Assembly: GCA_002049455.2 (NCBI GenBank)
Contig: KV919066.1
Location: 1-64,000 of the forward strand
From: Porphyra umbilicalis
Lineage: Eukaryota; Rhodophyta; Bangiophyceae; Bangiales; Bangiaceae
Reading direction: 5' to 3'
Length of the DNA stretch: 64,000 nt
The notes under the pieces are model-generated. The model made no database searches. It worked only from the letters and a program-made list of their open reading frames with translations, and was not told the DNA's origin. The position numbers were made by a program, and so were the translations under genes. Below are positions 9,781-21,488 of the stretch, one piece after another (the stretch's first letter is position 1; every line of letters starts with the position of its first letter).

Positions 9781-12430
9781 CCGCACAGCAGCAACGCGAC
9801 GCGATCCGGGCCGGTCGCGGTGGGTGCGACGCACATCCTGGAGTGCCCATCCCGGCCGGGCAATCGGCGATTGCCGCCTTATCTGCCACAACCGTCGCCG
9901 CTGCCGCAAGTGGCCCGGCCGCTGCCGTCTCCCACCGCCTCGTCTGCCGTCGACGAAGGTGCCACCCAAAACGGCCGCCACTGTCAGCCTTCAACTCCGC
10001 GGCTGCTGCACGCCAGGCGCTGCCGCCGCCGCCGTCGCTGTCGTGGCGGCCATGCCGGCCGTCGCCACTGCCTAGGCGGCTGCCGCGCCGAACAACGCCG
10101 TCATGCGTCCCACGGGGGTGACGTGCTCTGCCGTCGGGGGATCCCGCGGTAGCGCAGCCGTGATGGAGTGGGGAAGGAAGGGGCGGGGGGGGTTCGGTGA
10201 GGTTGTCGTTGCAGGGGTCGAACGAGCATGGGCTCTGGTGCGTGCGCGCATTGCGCAGGCACGGCCGCCGTCGCGGCCCCGGCCCGAGGCGGCGCCCGCG
10301 AGCCACCGCGGCCGGACCCTGTACGGTCGTCCGACCAGCGCCGGCGGCGGCCGCGTCGGAGAGGCCGCCGCTGCGTGTGTGTCGGCAGAGCAGCTCAAAG
10401 CGATTGCGGCCTCGGCTTGGTCGCGTTGCGCAGCGGCGATGGCCGCCACTGCCGCCCCCGACGCCACAAGACAGCTATATCGTGCGGCTGGCTGCGGCCA
10501 GCTTCGCCGCCATCGCACACGCGGGTGGCTTCATTGGTATCGTTCCCAAAGTGGACGAGGAGGGGCGGTCGTGTGCTTGTTCTTTATGGCATTCTGAGCA
10601 GGCCGAAGGAGGGGTGGATCTTGTCGTCGTGGAAAACGGGCAGTGATAGTCGCTGTGGCTGTGGTTGTTGCGGCAGATATGGGGGCTATGAGGACGATAG
10701 AGCATGGGAATAGTCGCGGTGGTCGTCATACGCGCGAGTGGTGCCGGAAACGTCGGGAACTGTCGGCCATGGCATGTGGACATTTATAGACGGCCACCAC
10801 GAGAAAGCTCAGCAATAAAGCATGTCCTATCAGCGAGGGAGGTTGGCGAGAGCACGCTGTCTTCTCCCGCAATCGAGCCCTTCACACAAGACTGCGGAGA
10901 ACAACTTAAACAGAACGATGAGTCAGGCCACCGCAGTGATTGAGCACCTTCATCTGGAGAGCAAGAGCACCGTTGCACGCATGCCGTGGTCGTCCTCCAA
11001 ACGGCAATCTCAACAAGGGCCAGCAGATGCAGCATGCGCGCGACGACTGGCACCCAACGACGGCATCGGGTCAGAATCCCTCAAAGAACGGCCGGCTGCC
11101 ACCAACATACCAAAAGAGTATGGAAGAGCTTGTACTATGCGGCATTCGCACGACAGTCCGACAGCGCCAGCCTTCGATTGACGCGTTCAGGGGGCGTGTA
11201 GAGGAATGGAAGGGGTGGCGCGGAGGAAGATCATGCCCGCGATTGAGCGGTACCGGGACGGGGGTCGGCCAGGTCGACGACCATGCATGGCCAAACCGCC
11301 AAAACATTACGTCGCGAGCTTAGCGCTCGTCTGCCGCACGTTCTCTGCAATCTCCCGGCTCCGAGCGCTCGGGTTCACAAGACATTGCCCTCAAACGGTC
11401 GGGCGATGATCGAAAGGACGATCGGTCGGTGAAACACATCGACACGGCCAGCGATCTGTTCCCATTGTCGCTCCCGGCTGATGGAAAAGCGTCAAATCCG
11501 CTCTTCTAACTCGAAAAAGCAATTGGCAGTGGTGGAATGGATCGACTTGGCCAAAGTGTCTTTCTCACCACAAGGCCATGCTGCAGGCTCGTGACCAAAA
11601 CAGAGTCTCCGACGCCGTGGACGCTTCCACTGGCGAGGCAGCAGTGGCGACGTGGCGACCACCACCAAGGCCGCCGCACCCGCCGCCGCTGCACTCACAC
11701 CAGCCAGCCGCCCTCCATCGCCCGGAGTGCGGTGACGCCCGCCGCCGCCGCCCGTCACCGCCGTGTTGCCGTGGCCTCGGCGCGGTAGCACGGCGGTGCC
11801 TGCCGTCCCGGCATCTTCCGCGCCACAGAGCATCGACAGCAGCTGTTGCCGCCACCTCGTGGTGTCTCCCCGTTCGTTGTGTATTGATGGCGCGGCGACA
11901 TTGTTCCAAAATGCTTGCACGCACGCCGTACGGATCGAAGCCACCTGGTTGTCATTTTCAGTCTGCTCTGCGGGAGGCCATCGCGATGTACCACGCGCAC
12001 AGACCAGGGGCGAGAAGGGTCTTCCTCTGTTTTTTTTTATACCCCCCTGCGACATCGGAATTCCTCGTCGCTCGACCCACACGGATGTCGCGACTCGTCC
12101 GATCGATTGTGGTGTAGTAGCGGTCGATTGCTGGATCGTCATTCGGCTCACAAGGCACGAGTATTGAAGTACTCGAAAGAACTGGACATAACTCCAGTGG
12201 TACGTTTCAATCATTCCAACATTTCTCGACATTTTCATGTGTTCGCTCCATGTTGACGTGGTGATGCCTCTCGGCTTCACCTCTGCTAAGCAGCTTCGCC
12301 CAGACACAGCTGCTGATGATGGTTCTTGGTCTCTAACTGTGACGTGCCACGTCTAACTGTGACGTGCGACGTCACGTTGCCTCGGGACGGAGGAGAGAGG
12401 TCGGGGCTAGTCATGCAATAACAGGGTCTC
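9781..12430. other. No gene recognised
   Basis: Up to about 10700 the sequence is GC-rich and resembles the preceding array in composition. From 10700 to 12430 it is closer to mixed composition. I see no domain, no LTR and no inverted-repeat element. A short direct repeat (TCTAACTGTGACGTGC) occurs twice around 12332-12370. Confidence 0.35.
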
Positions 12431-15400
12431 TTGGCCGACGCGGCGACTGATGCCGCCTGGCGCGCGTGTCTGATGCCGAGAGGTGATATATCGCCATTCT
12501 TCTGCCGTGCAGTTCGTCCATACCTTTTTTCTCATACTCGCTGTCTTTTTCTGCATGTTTGGTCACCTGGCGGCGCTTTCGGTCGGCTCGAAAAATGTCA
12601 CAGAGACAGGGAAAAGGCACCAGATATTCTTCTTTCTGTCCAATGTAAGAGGGCGCGGTGACCCGCTCACGAGCGGCCCGGACGGTCCTGTGAGCCGGGA
12701 CGTCCGGCAGGTCTCGCGGCCGTCACTGTTGGTCGGTGCGTCACTGTCATTGTGCACCTGCTCCTCTGCTCCCCTCTGTACCTCACGAACCTTAAGGAGT
12801 GCCGCGCGGCCCTCGTACTCGCCCTTTCACCCGTCGGCGTCGCCTGTGGGACGGCGGTCTGTGCCCGTCGTTGGTGGCAGTCGCGGTGTAGGCGCCGTTA
12901 CGTGTCGCGGGGGACATGCGGTCTGTCACTGGCGTGCAGCGAGACGGAGATGCGCACGGCGCGACGGTAACGTAGCGTCTGGGCGGAAAGAGTCTTTTAG
13001 GCGTCTGCGCGCGACGGTTGGAGACGCGGGGACGCGAAAGATTGACCGCCTTGGGACAGACAGCGGTCGCTGCCCCTGCTGCGCCGCCGCCACCGACCCG
13101 CGCACCATGTGCTGCGGCGACGGCAAACTCGCCCGCCGGCAGTTGCGCCGTCGCGAACCGTTGCATTGCGCAGCATTGCCGCCACGCTCGGTGCCAGCAG
13201 TGCGGCGGCGTTCTCCCACCCCACTGTCGCCCTCCCCCTTGCCCTCGCCCTCCTCGTTTCGGCCGCCGCGCACGCGCGCGCCGTTTGTTGGTTGCCCGGA
13301 CGGGACCGTGCAGCTTGGGCGATGGCGGTGGCAACGGCGGCTGGCCGTGGTGCCATTTCGAACTGCCGAGGCACCGTACAGTGCAGCGGTGGACCGTCTC
13401 TCCCATCTTTCCCGCTCGAACGGAGCCACCTTCGCTGTACATCAGCCTACTCGCCACGCCTTCGACGCTGGACCATCACCGGGCGGCCCGCGTGCCGTGA
13501 AGGCAATGAGGACAGACGCGGCAACGGCGCGGCGTCGCTGTCCGGAGCCGCCGAGGCAGCGGCGGCCGGAGCCAGTGTGGCGCCGCTCACCGGCGGCCGC
13601 GACAGTGTTTGTCAGCTGTCCAGGCGCCGCGTGGCCGCGCCACCCTTGACGGTCACGGCGCCGTCAGCGCCGTCCGGCGTCGTGGCGGCGGCCGCCAAAT
13701 CAGCGGCCGCCGAGACCGCCGTGCCGGATGCGCTAGCGGCGCCACAGCCCTTTGCTGCCCGTCCCGCCGTTGCCGCGCTATTGCGTTGGCCGCTCAAGCC
13801 GCCAGCTTCGCCACCGCCGTCGTGACCGGGGCGCCAGGCGGTGTCGACGGCGCAGACGACCATGCTACCTCGCCGGCGGCGTCACCTTCAAGCGCGTCAG
13901 CGCCCGGTTACGACTGTGGCTTTGCTTTCGACACAGTGCCCTTCGTCTCTGGGCCCGCGGGTCCGGGCAGGTGGTGGCTGGTGGTGCGTTTGGATGGGCG
14001 CATCTTCGTGGCGGCGTCGCACTCGGCGACATCGGCTGCCGTGGCGGCGGCGCACTCTGCGGCCTCGGCCGCCAAGACGTTGGGCGCGGCGGCAGCGCCG
14101 TTCGCGAACGGCGCCGCGCCTGGTTGCGGCACGGCGCTCGGCGCGGCCGGTGTCGCGAAACTCCCCCCCCCCCCCCCCTGCGAGTTGCGCGTCACGCGGG
14201 GTGAAGCACCCCCGGCACGTGGTGGCCGCGCAGGCGGCGGCGATTGTCGGGGGCGCCCCGCGGGGGCTCTCGGTGCGATTATCCGCTGGCATGTCAAGCG
14301 CACCTGCTGAGCGCGGTGGCGCCCCCGCCCCCCACTCATGCCGCCCTTCCCTATCCAGGCCCGGACGGCTGTCCCGGCCGGGTTGCGAACTGGGCCTCAG
14401 GGCGGTAATGGTCCGTGAGGCGGCGGCGCCGCTTCATTCAGGGGCGCCATTGGTGCCGCCGCTGGCGGTAGCGGCCGCTGGAGGCGGCGCGGCGGCGCGG
14501 CAGCGGTGGCGGGAGCAGGCGCTGCCGGGCCGCTGCTGTGACGGCCGCTACCGGTGGTTGGTCGGCTGTCGTGTGCGGCAGCCCCCCCCCCTTCTTTCCA
14601 TTTCCCCCTCCCCCCAGTCAGCGCTCGCCGATTGTTAACGTCCAGGCGATGGGCGGGCGCCGGCAGACACACACTAGTCGGCAGCAGCGGTCGCGGCGAT
14701 CGTCGCCGCCTCTTTGGCGGCGGCGGCGGCAGCACGAACGGCGCGGCGCCCGCCGCGGGGTGACGGGTCGTTCTCGCCCACGTCGGGGACCCGACGGGGC
14801 ATCCTCGCCCCTTTCGGCGGCCCCCGCTGCTGTGGACGGGGCGGCTGGTAGCGCCGCTGCGGGGGAAATGTGCCCCCCCCCGCCCCCCCCCCCCCACGGA
14901 CTGTCAACGCCGGACCGCCGCCGGAGCGCCCGCGCGGTCGTCCGAATGGTACTGTATTGATAGGACGGCTGCCAAGAGTAAAGCGCAACACGCAAGTAAA
15001 GGCGCCGACCACGCAATGAAAGAACGCAAACTCGAACGAGCTGCAATCGCAAACGAAACACAGAAAGACATCCCATGCTCACGTCATAGACGTGAACAGC
15101 TACGCAGTAGGGTACCACCAGACGGCATCCCACACCACACACACACCCACACCCGCTTCCACACCACACACACGCATGAAGCAGCTAGCGGGCAGGCTCA
15201 CGTCGATCGGCAGGGCGAGCAGAACCTTTCACCCTAGGGGACGGCGGGTTGCAGGCATGGTTAACAAACGCATCCGCCGACGCACACAGAGTCAGGCAAC
15301 GCGGGCACTCTAGCCACGGGCGCGCGCCAGGCGTCACGATGAACGTCGTCGGTACGCCCGACGAGCTCGACCCACGCGAGCCACCGACGTCATCGGCGCC

Positions 15401-15629
15401 GCCTGCGTCGCCACCTTCCCGCCGCACCGACCGACTGCCACACCCGTAGCGGATCCCCCCGCTTCGCGACCGGCCGCCCACATCCCCGTTGCCCAAGCGC
15501 CTGCGCTGCGATGCACCGCCAGCGTCTCCACCGTCATAAGCCCGCTTGCCGACATGCGCGGCACCACCAGCCCCCGAGTACCACAACCAGCGACGCCCGC
15601 GCCGGGGCCAGCAGCCGGAGCCGAGGCGG
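12431..15629. other. GC-rich, low-complexity DNA without a recognisable gene
   Basis: ORFs of up to ~390 codons run on both strands but overlap heavily and are Ala/Arg/Pro-rich with no motif. Poly-C runs of 10 or more bases occur near 14163 and 14873-14892. A short CA-rich stretch lies at 15138-15178. It ends where the copia LTR starts at 15630. Confidence 0.35.
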
Positions 15630-16047
15630 TGTTGGACTGTGATGCTCGTCGCCGAGTCTCCTGGCGGTTCGCGGATGGATGATGGTTGGTGACCCTTATG
15701 GTACCCCACATGGTACATTTGCAAGACGTGGTCAAGTTGCACACATTCGTGTTGGGTGATCTTGGGGCGTTACTTTTGGCATGTTTTGGATTTGATCTTC
15801 GCTTTGCTATAGTGGCTTTTGATTTGGTGAGTGATTCGATTTGGTGCGAGGGCATGGGCGTCGGTGTGGGCGCGAGAGGGGGGAGCACTTGGGCCGGTTG
15901 GGACTATTTGAGAGGTTCTCTCGGTTGGGAGAGGCGGGCGAGCCTTAGGACAACCAACAAAGCACGCTCGCACACACACACACAAGCTCAAGCCACTCAA
16001 CCACTTCACCGATGTCCCCAAACTCCTATCGCCACTGCGTTTGAACA
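15630..16047 (+). repeat. 5' LTR of E1 (418 bp)
   Basis: It has TGTTG...CAACA ends and a CA microsatellite near its 3' end. It belongs to the subtype with GTGTGGGCGCGAGAGG near position 230, as do both LTRs of E2. Confidence 0.92.
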
Positions 16048-16061
16048 GGTAATGGGCCCAG
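16048..16061 (+). promoter_or_regulatory. Primer-binding site of E1 (half initiator tRNA-Met type)
   Basis: GGTAATGGGCCCAG directly follows the LTR. It matches, with one difference, GGTTATGGGCCCAG, the site of Drosophila copia that pairs with the anticodon stem-loop of initiator tRNA-Met rather than with a tRNA 3' end. Confidence 0.8.
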
Positions 16062-16208
16062 AGCCGGGGCTGTGACAAGAGCAAGGTGTGCCAGCTGGTG
16101 TCGCGGCGGTCGCGGTAAGTGCGAAGAGGACGAGGTCAAGGTGGTTCAAGGACGTGACGGTTAACGCGAACGGCTCGGCAAGGGCGGGCGATACGACAAG
16201 ACGACATC

Positions 16209-19187
16209 ATGGACGGAGGTGCTGCCGGCATGGGCAGCATCACGATCGAAAAGTTGACGGAGACGAACTTCCACGAGTGGCGTCAGCGCATTAAGATGGT
16301 CCTCGCGCTGCGCGACCTGGACGATATGCTTGACGAAGACGGCAAGCCGACGGACGCGGAGACCCGCGAGTTGGCGGTGTGGAAGCGTCGAGACACGAAG
16401 GCGAGCGCCATCATCGGGCTCACCCTTGGGTCTGAGCAGCTCGAGCACGCGTCGGGCTGCAAAACGACGGCGGAAATGTGGTCAACCCTGCAAGGCGTCT
16501 TCCAGCGCAAGAGTTTGATGAACAAGATGAAGGCGCGACGCGAGTTCTACACCGTCAAAATGACCGTCGGCGAGGGCATGCTGGGCTACATCAACCGCGT
16601 GCGCAACCTCGGTGAGAACCTCAAGGCCATGGGCGGCGAGGTGACAGAGATGGACGCTGCCATGAGCGTCCTCAACGGGCTGACGTCAAAGTACGAGATC
16701 CTGCTGGTGGCTCTCGACGCCAAGGGCGAGGACGAGCTGAGCCTTGACTTTGTCAAGAGCCGCTTGCTTCAGGAGGAGCGGCGGCAGGCGGACAAGTCAC
16801 CGGCGACAAAGCGCATTGGCGACATGGTACTCGTCGGCGCCAACTATCGAGGTCACGGCCGCCGTGATGACCTCCCCAAGATCGAGTGCTACTACTGCCA
16901 TACGTTTGGGCACATCTCTCGCGATTGCCCAGAGGTCAAGGCCAAGAAGCAGAGACAGGACAAGGTGGCCGCGATTGCGGCTGACGATGGTAGCGACAGC
17001 GACGACGCCATCTGTCTGGTGGGCAATGCAGCTGACACCGATGACATCTCCAAGTCGTGGCTTGTGGACTCTGCGGCGTCTGCACACATATGCTGGATGC
17101 GCGTGTGCTTTGACGACTACCATACGACCACGGGACGGAGCGTCACGATGGGTGACAAGGGGTCCGTAGCCACGGCGGGCGTCGGAACCGTCGTGCTCAA
17201 TGTCATCGTTCACGGCAAGACGCGCAAGATCAAGTTGGAGAAGGTACTCCATGTTCCTTCAATGGGCTTCAACCTCGTGTCGGTCGGCATGATGGAGGAG
17301 CGTGGGGCGGAAGTGTCATTCAAGGGCGGTAAGACGATCATCAAGATGAACGAGAAGACTGCTGCGTGCGGCACTCTCAAGAACGGGCTCTACCACCCGG
17401 ACATGGCCCCACTGTCGGATATTGCTACGTTGTCCTCTCTTCAGCTCTGGCATGAGCGCCTTGGGCACATCAACGTGGCTGGCGTTAAGCGGATGATCAA
17501 GAACAAGGACATCAATGGACTCAAGTGCTCTTCCATGGCGGTAAAGGACGTCTGCGAGCCGTGCGTGTATGGGAAGGCGGCTATGACGCCTATGCCTAAT
17601 GCAGGAGGTGGTCGAGTGACCAAGCGCCTGCAGCTCGTGCCTTCGGACCTGGGCGGGCCAATGTCGAGGCCGTCGCGTGGCGGTGCGCTCTACTTCGGCA
17701 CCTTCACCGACGACTTCTCCCGTTGGACCGACGTGGTCTTCCTGCAGAAGAAGAGCGATCTGCTCTCTGAGGACAAGAAGTGCCTGACTAAGGCCCAGCT
17801 GCACACCGGAACCAAAATCAAGATCCTGCGATCCGACAATGGCGGCGAGTACGTGTCGAACGCATTCAAGGCTCTCCACGATGAGAACGGCACGACGCAC
17901 CAGACCACGGTGCCCGACACGCCGCAGCAGAACGGAGTTGCTGAGCGGCTTAACCGAGTTCTCGTGCAGATGGCTCGCACCATGATGCGACACAAGGACG
18001 TTGATCGGGATCTCTGGGCGGATGCCATCAAGACGGTGGTGTACATCAAGAACCGCGGCACGAGCAGGGCGCTTCCCGTTGGCAAGACGCCTTTTGAGCT
18101 GTGGACCGGGAATAAGCCCAACGTAAGCCACATGCGGTTGTTTGGGTCGAAATGCTGGGTCGTGCTGCACAAGAGTCACATCGACGGCAAGTTTGGCGAC
18201 AAGGCGGCGAAAGGCGTCTTCTTAGGCTATCCCGACGGCAGCAAGGCGTACAAGGTCATCCTCGACGACGGCAAGGTCGTCAAGGCACGAAGCGTCGTGC
18301 TCGCCGAGACGAACGTATGCGAGGTCGCAAAAGTTGCAGAGGAGCTTCCCGAAGACGAAGTTGTCGAAGTCGAGACGGGCTTGCGTTCTGCAAGCGACGG
18401 CGAAGACGTAGATGCTGACAATGACGACAAGGACGACAAGCAAAACGATGGATCTGACAAGTCCGCGAACGACAATCAAGGTTGTGACGGCTCTCAAGAC
18501 ACGCTTCGTCGGAGGGGCAGAGCGCGGCGACCCCCTGTCGAGTACTGGCGCCCGGTGAGCCTGGTTGCTCACGAGGCGCCCACGACGTACGTGCAAGCCG
18601 TTCAAGGGCAAGAATCGGCTAAGTGGAAGATTGCTATGGACGAGGAGATGGAAGCCATCCGCAAGAACAAGACTTGGCGCTTGACGGATCGGCCGGCCAG
18701 TCGACGCGTGCTGAAGGGCAAGTGGGTTTACAAGGTCGAGAACGAGGTTGAAAAGAACAGGAGCAACACGAAGCGGCACAAGGCGCGCCTGTGCTTCATG
18801 AGGAACCGGCAGATCAAGGGGCTCGACTTCAACGAGACGTTCGCGCCGGTGGCCAAGTTCACCACCATTCGATGCATCCTGGCGATGACGGCGGCGAACG
18901 GGTGGGAGCTTCATCAGATGGACGTCAAGACGGCATTCCTCAACGGAGACCTAGACGAGGAGGTCTACATGAAGCAGCCAGACAGCTATGTCGATCCGAC
19001 GTATCCTGACAAGGTGTGTCGTCTCCTTCAAGCGCTGTATGGGCTGAAGCAAGCCCCCAAGATGTGGTACGTCAAGCTCGACGACTTCCTCAAGTCACAG
19101 GGGTTTGACAACATTGACCCGAATGCATGCCTCTACCTCCTTAGAGCAAGCCCAGCGGTTCGGATTATGGCGGAGAATCTCCGCTAA
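16209..19187 (+). CDS. copia gag-pol, gag to start of reverse transcriptase (E1)
   Basis: This long open frame (~990 residues) starts at the ATG at 16209 (MDGGAAGMGS). Order along the protein: a gag domain of the copia/UBN2 type (residues ~5-200); a zinc knuckle CYYCHTFGHISRDC (Cx2Cx4Hx4C, ~227); an aspartic protease active site VDSAASAHI (~285); a pre-integrase zinc motif (HERLGH ... CEPC, ~414-455); the integrase core with DNGGEY and QQNGVAERLNR (~475-590); an acidic linker; and the N-terminal part of the RVT_2 reverse transcriptase (KGKWVYK, MDVKTAFLNGDLDEEVYM). It ends shortly inside the MITE at 19144. The element's products would form particles and copy and integrate its RNA. This is a fossil copy. 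Confidence 0.88.
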   Translation: MDGGAAGMGSITIEKLTETNFHEWRQRIKMVLALRDLDDMLDEDGKPTDAETRELAVWKRRDTKASAIIGLTLGSEQLEHASGCKTTAEMWSTLQGVFQRKSLMNKMKARREFYTVKMTVGEGMLGYINRVRNLGENLKAMGGEVTEMDAAMSVLNGLTSKYEILLVALDAKGEDELSLDFVKSRLLQEERRQADKSPATKRIGDMVLVGANYRGHGRRDDLPKIECYYCHTFGHISRDCPEVKAKKQRQDKVAAIAADDGSDSDDAICLVGNAADTDDISKSWLVDSAASAHICWMRVCFDDYHTTTGRSVTMGDKGSVATAGVGTVVLNVIVHGKTRKIKLEKVLHVPSMGFNLVSVGMMEERGAEVSFKGGKTIIKMNEKTAACGTLKNGLYHPDMAPLSDIATLSSLQLWHERLGHINVAGVKRMIKNKDINGLKCSSMAVKDVCEPCVYGKAAMTPMPNAGGGRVTKRLQLVPSDLGGPMSRPSRGGALYFGTFTDDFSRWTDVVFLQKKSDLLSEDKKCLTKAQLHTGTKIKILRSDNGGEYVSNAFKALHDENGTTHQTTVPDTPQQNGVAERLNRVLVQMARTMMRHKDVDRDLWADAIKTVVYIKNRGTSRALPVGKTPFELWTGNKPNVSHMRLFGSKCWVVLHKSHIDGKFGDKAAKGVFLGYPDGSKAYKVILDDGKVVKARSVVLAETNVCEVAKVAEELPEDEVVEVETGLRSASDGEDVDADNDDKDDKQNDGSDKSANDNQGCDGSQDTLRRRGRARRPPVEYWRPVSLVAHEAPTTYVQAVQGQESAKWKIAMDEEMEAIRKNKTWRLTDRPASRRVLKGKWVYKVENEVEKNRSNTKRHKARLCFMRNRQIKGLDFNETFAPVAKFTTIRCILAMTAANGWELHQMDVKTAFLNGDLDEEVYMKQPDSYVDPTYPDKVCRLLQALYGLKQAPKMWYVKLDDFLKSQGFDNIDPNACLYLLRASPAVRIMAENLR

Positions 19188-20040
19188 CGCCAAATTATGG
19201 CGGAGAAGGGTGCCCAGCGGTCAGATTTATGGCGCGGAATCCACGCCAAACGTTGGGATGGCGGAGATCCGACGCTATAATCCGGTGGTATGGCGTGAGA
19301 TCTACGCCATCCCAACGTTTGGCGGAGCCATATGGCGGAAACATGCCGCTGCGAATCGAAAGGTCATCTCGAATATGAGGACAGGTGACACTTCGAAGTG
19401 GCCATGTGGTTTCTTTGAATCGCCTGACCAATGACTACAAGACACGTCCGGCTGCAACGTCGCTTTCGAAGCCAGCGACCATGCATTCCCTCCTCCTGGA
19501 AGCACGGTGCAACAGGGAGGATTCAAATGCTGTCGTCTTTTTGCCAGTCACCGCCATTGTGCTCTACATCAACAGAGAAGCGATCTAATATGTGCGTCTG
19601 TTTCTTCGTCGACATCTTCAGTTGATTTCAGCTGGCCGAGGGTCGGGGGGGGGGTGGCGCTGAACTCATGCATTCTTCCTGGCGAGCGTGATGGCCCAGT
19701 CCCCCAAAACACGCCCTTCAACTCATGCGGGGGGGTGCAGGGCGGGGGGGCAATATGCGAATAGAGAGGGAAGGGAGTACATATCTTTACACTTCCGCAG
19801 CGGGCGCTCCGCCAGCAGAAAACGCATGGTTTGCAGCTGGGATGGTGCAGGCGGGGCTCCTCCTCCACTTCCTGGCGCGGTCCCGAAGAATTCGGATTTT
19901 CCGCTATACTCTGGCGCCCGAACCGCTGGAAGACACCGACCATCAGCCGCTCCATAATTTGGAGGGGCCACTCACAATGCGCCACGAATCGAGTCGAAAA
20001 CGCTAAACTATGGCGTTGGCGGGCACCGCTGGGCTTGCTC
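19144..20040. mobile_element. 897-bp MITE with Harbinger-type TTA duplication
   Basis: The ends are perfect inverted repeats, GAGCAAGCCCAGCGGT on the left and its complement on the right, flanked on both sides by TTA (19141-19143 and 20041-20043). A 3-bp TTA duplication is typical of PIF/Harbinger. The terminal block is partly repeated inside (GCCCAGCGGT at 19151 and 19213). A 20-bp perfect hairpin with a ~40-bp loop spans 19244-19324. There is no transposase, so it is non-autonomous. It lies in the reverse transcriptase region of E1 and is therefore younger than E1. Confidence 0.88.
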
Positions 20041-21035
20041 TTATGGATGACGGCGAAATCATCATCGTCCTGGTGTACGTCGACGATCTTCTTTTGGTGG
20101 CATCAAGCCTGGTGGCGATCAAAAAGACTAAGGACGCTCTGCACAAGCGTTTTGAGATGAAGGACCTGGGCGAGGCGAAGGTCATTCTCGGGCTAGAGAT
20201 TAGACGTGACAAAGCGTTGGGCACCCTCAAGCTGTCGCAGGGCAAGTACGCGGCGCAAGAGCTGGAGAAGTTCGGCATGGCGGAGTGCAACCCGATCGGA
20301 GCGCCGCTGGAGGTAGGCCTGCAGCTGGTCAAGGCCGACGAGAGCGACGACGTGCTGCCCTACCGCGAAGCTGTCGGCAGTCTTATGTACCTGATGGTCG
20401 GGACACGTCCTGACCTCGCCTTCGCCATCGGGAAGCTGAATCGTTTTGTCTCGTGCTACGGAAAGGAGCATTGGGCGGTGATTAAGCGCGTTCTACGGTA
20501 CGTCAAGGGTTCGATGGACAAGGAACTGGTTTTCGACAAGAACTCTTCCTGTGTTCTACAAGGCTAAAGTGATGCCTACTGGGCGGGTGACCACGAGACT
20601 CGACGTTCTACGACGGGCTTCACCTTCATTTTTGGGGGAGCAGCCGTCAGCTGGCGTTCTAAGTTGCAGAAGACGGTGGCGCTGTCGACGATGGAAGCCG
20701 AGTACATGGCTCTATGTGAGGCCAGCAAGGAAGCTGTTTGGCTAAACAAGCTCGTGCAAAGCGTTGCAACTCAAGGGCTGCGGACAGCGATCTCGGGCGG
20801 GCCGATCAACATCAAGGTCGACAACAGCGGGTGCATTGACTTCTCCAAGAACCCCGTCGAGCACAAGCGCACCAAGCACATCGACATTCGATACCACTTT
20901 GTGCGCGAGGCCATCACGACGGACAAGGTGACACTGGAGCATTGTGCAACGGACGACATGGTGGCGGACCCGATGACGAAAGAGCTCGGCAAGACCAAGC
21001 ACGACCAGCATGTCGAGGCCATGGGGCTTTGCTGA
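20041..21035 (+). pseudogene. copia reverse transcriptase (end) and RNase H (E1)
   Basis: After the MITE the copia polymerase region resumes with the catalytic YVDDLLL motif. The RNase H region follows ([20 protein letters not shown], the [12 protein letters not shown] block and a final [14 protein letters not shown]). The region has about one break. Its end lies 35 bp before the 3' LTR, as expected for copia. Confidence 0.85.
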
Positions 21036-21070
21036 AAACAAGAACTGCCGCGGCAACAAGCAAGGAGGAG

Positions 21071-21488
21071 TGTTGGACTGTGATGCTCGTCGCCGGCTCC
21101 ACTGGCGGTTCGCGGATGGATGATGGTCGGTGACCCTTATGGAACCCCACATGGTACATTTGCAAGACGTGGTCAAGTTGCACACATTCGTGTTGGGTGA
21201 TCTTGGGGCGTTACTTTTGGCATGTTTTGGATTTGATCTTCGCTTTGCTCTAGTGGCTTTTGATTTGGTGGGTAATTCAAATTGGTGCGAGGGCGTGGGC
21301 GTCGCTGTGGGCGCCGAAAAGGAAAACACTTGGGCCGGTGGGGACTATTTGAGAGGTGCTCTCGGTTGGGAGAGGCGGGCGAACCTCAGGACAACCAACA
21401 AAGCACGTTCGCACACACACACATAAGCTCAAGCCACTCAACCACTTCACCGTGGTCCCCCAACTTCTATTTCCACTGCGTTTCAACA
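21071..21488 (+). repeat. 3' LTR of E1 (418 bp, second subtype)
   Basis: It differs from the 5' LTR most around 21290-21330, where it reads GCTGTGGGCGCCGAAAAGG. That variant is shared only with the 3' LTR of E4 (56947-57363). Both of these LTRs are followed at once by TRIM internal sequence. Confidence 0.9.

Larger units (their letters stand above)
15630..21488 (+). mobile_element. Ty1/copia LTR retrotransposon E1, broken, carries a MITE
   Basis: E1 has two 418-bp LTRs (15630-16047 and 21071-21488), both TGTTGGACTG...CAACA. A primer-binding site follows the 5' LTR (GGTAATGGGCCCAG, 16048-16061) and a purine-rich tract precedes the 3' LTR (21061-21070). Coding order is gag, protease, integrase, reverse transcriptase, RNase H, which defines copia. 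An 897-bp MITE sits in the reverse transcriptase region. Apart from that insertion it has about one or two breaks. By eye the LTRs differ at roughly 7% of positions, so it is not young. The two LTRs are of different subtypes, the flanking 5-mers do not match (GGCGG left), and TRIM sequence follows the 3' LTR directly. E1 is therefore probably a recombinant. Confidence 0.9.

Noticed and set aside
12483-13649. 388-codon ORF on the plus strand
   Set aside because: Arg/Ala/Pro/Ser-rich, overlapped by equally long frames on the other strand, with no motif; explained by GC-rich composition.
17316-18179. Long minus-strand ORFs inside the copia bodies (also at 33859-34689 and 42131-42961)
   Set aside because: They are antisense shadows of gag-pol that recur at the same place in each copy because the copies are alike.
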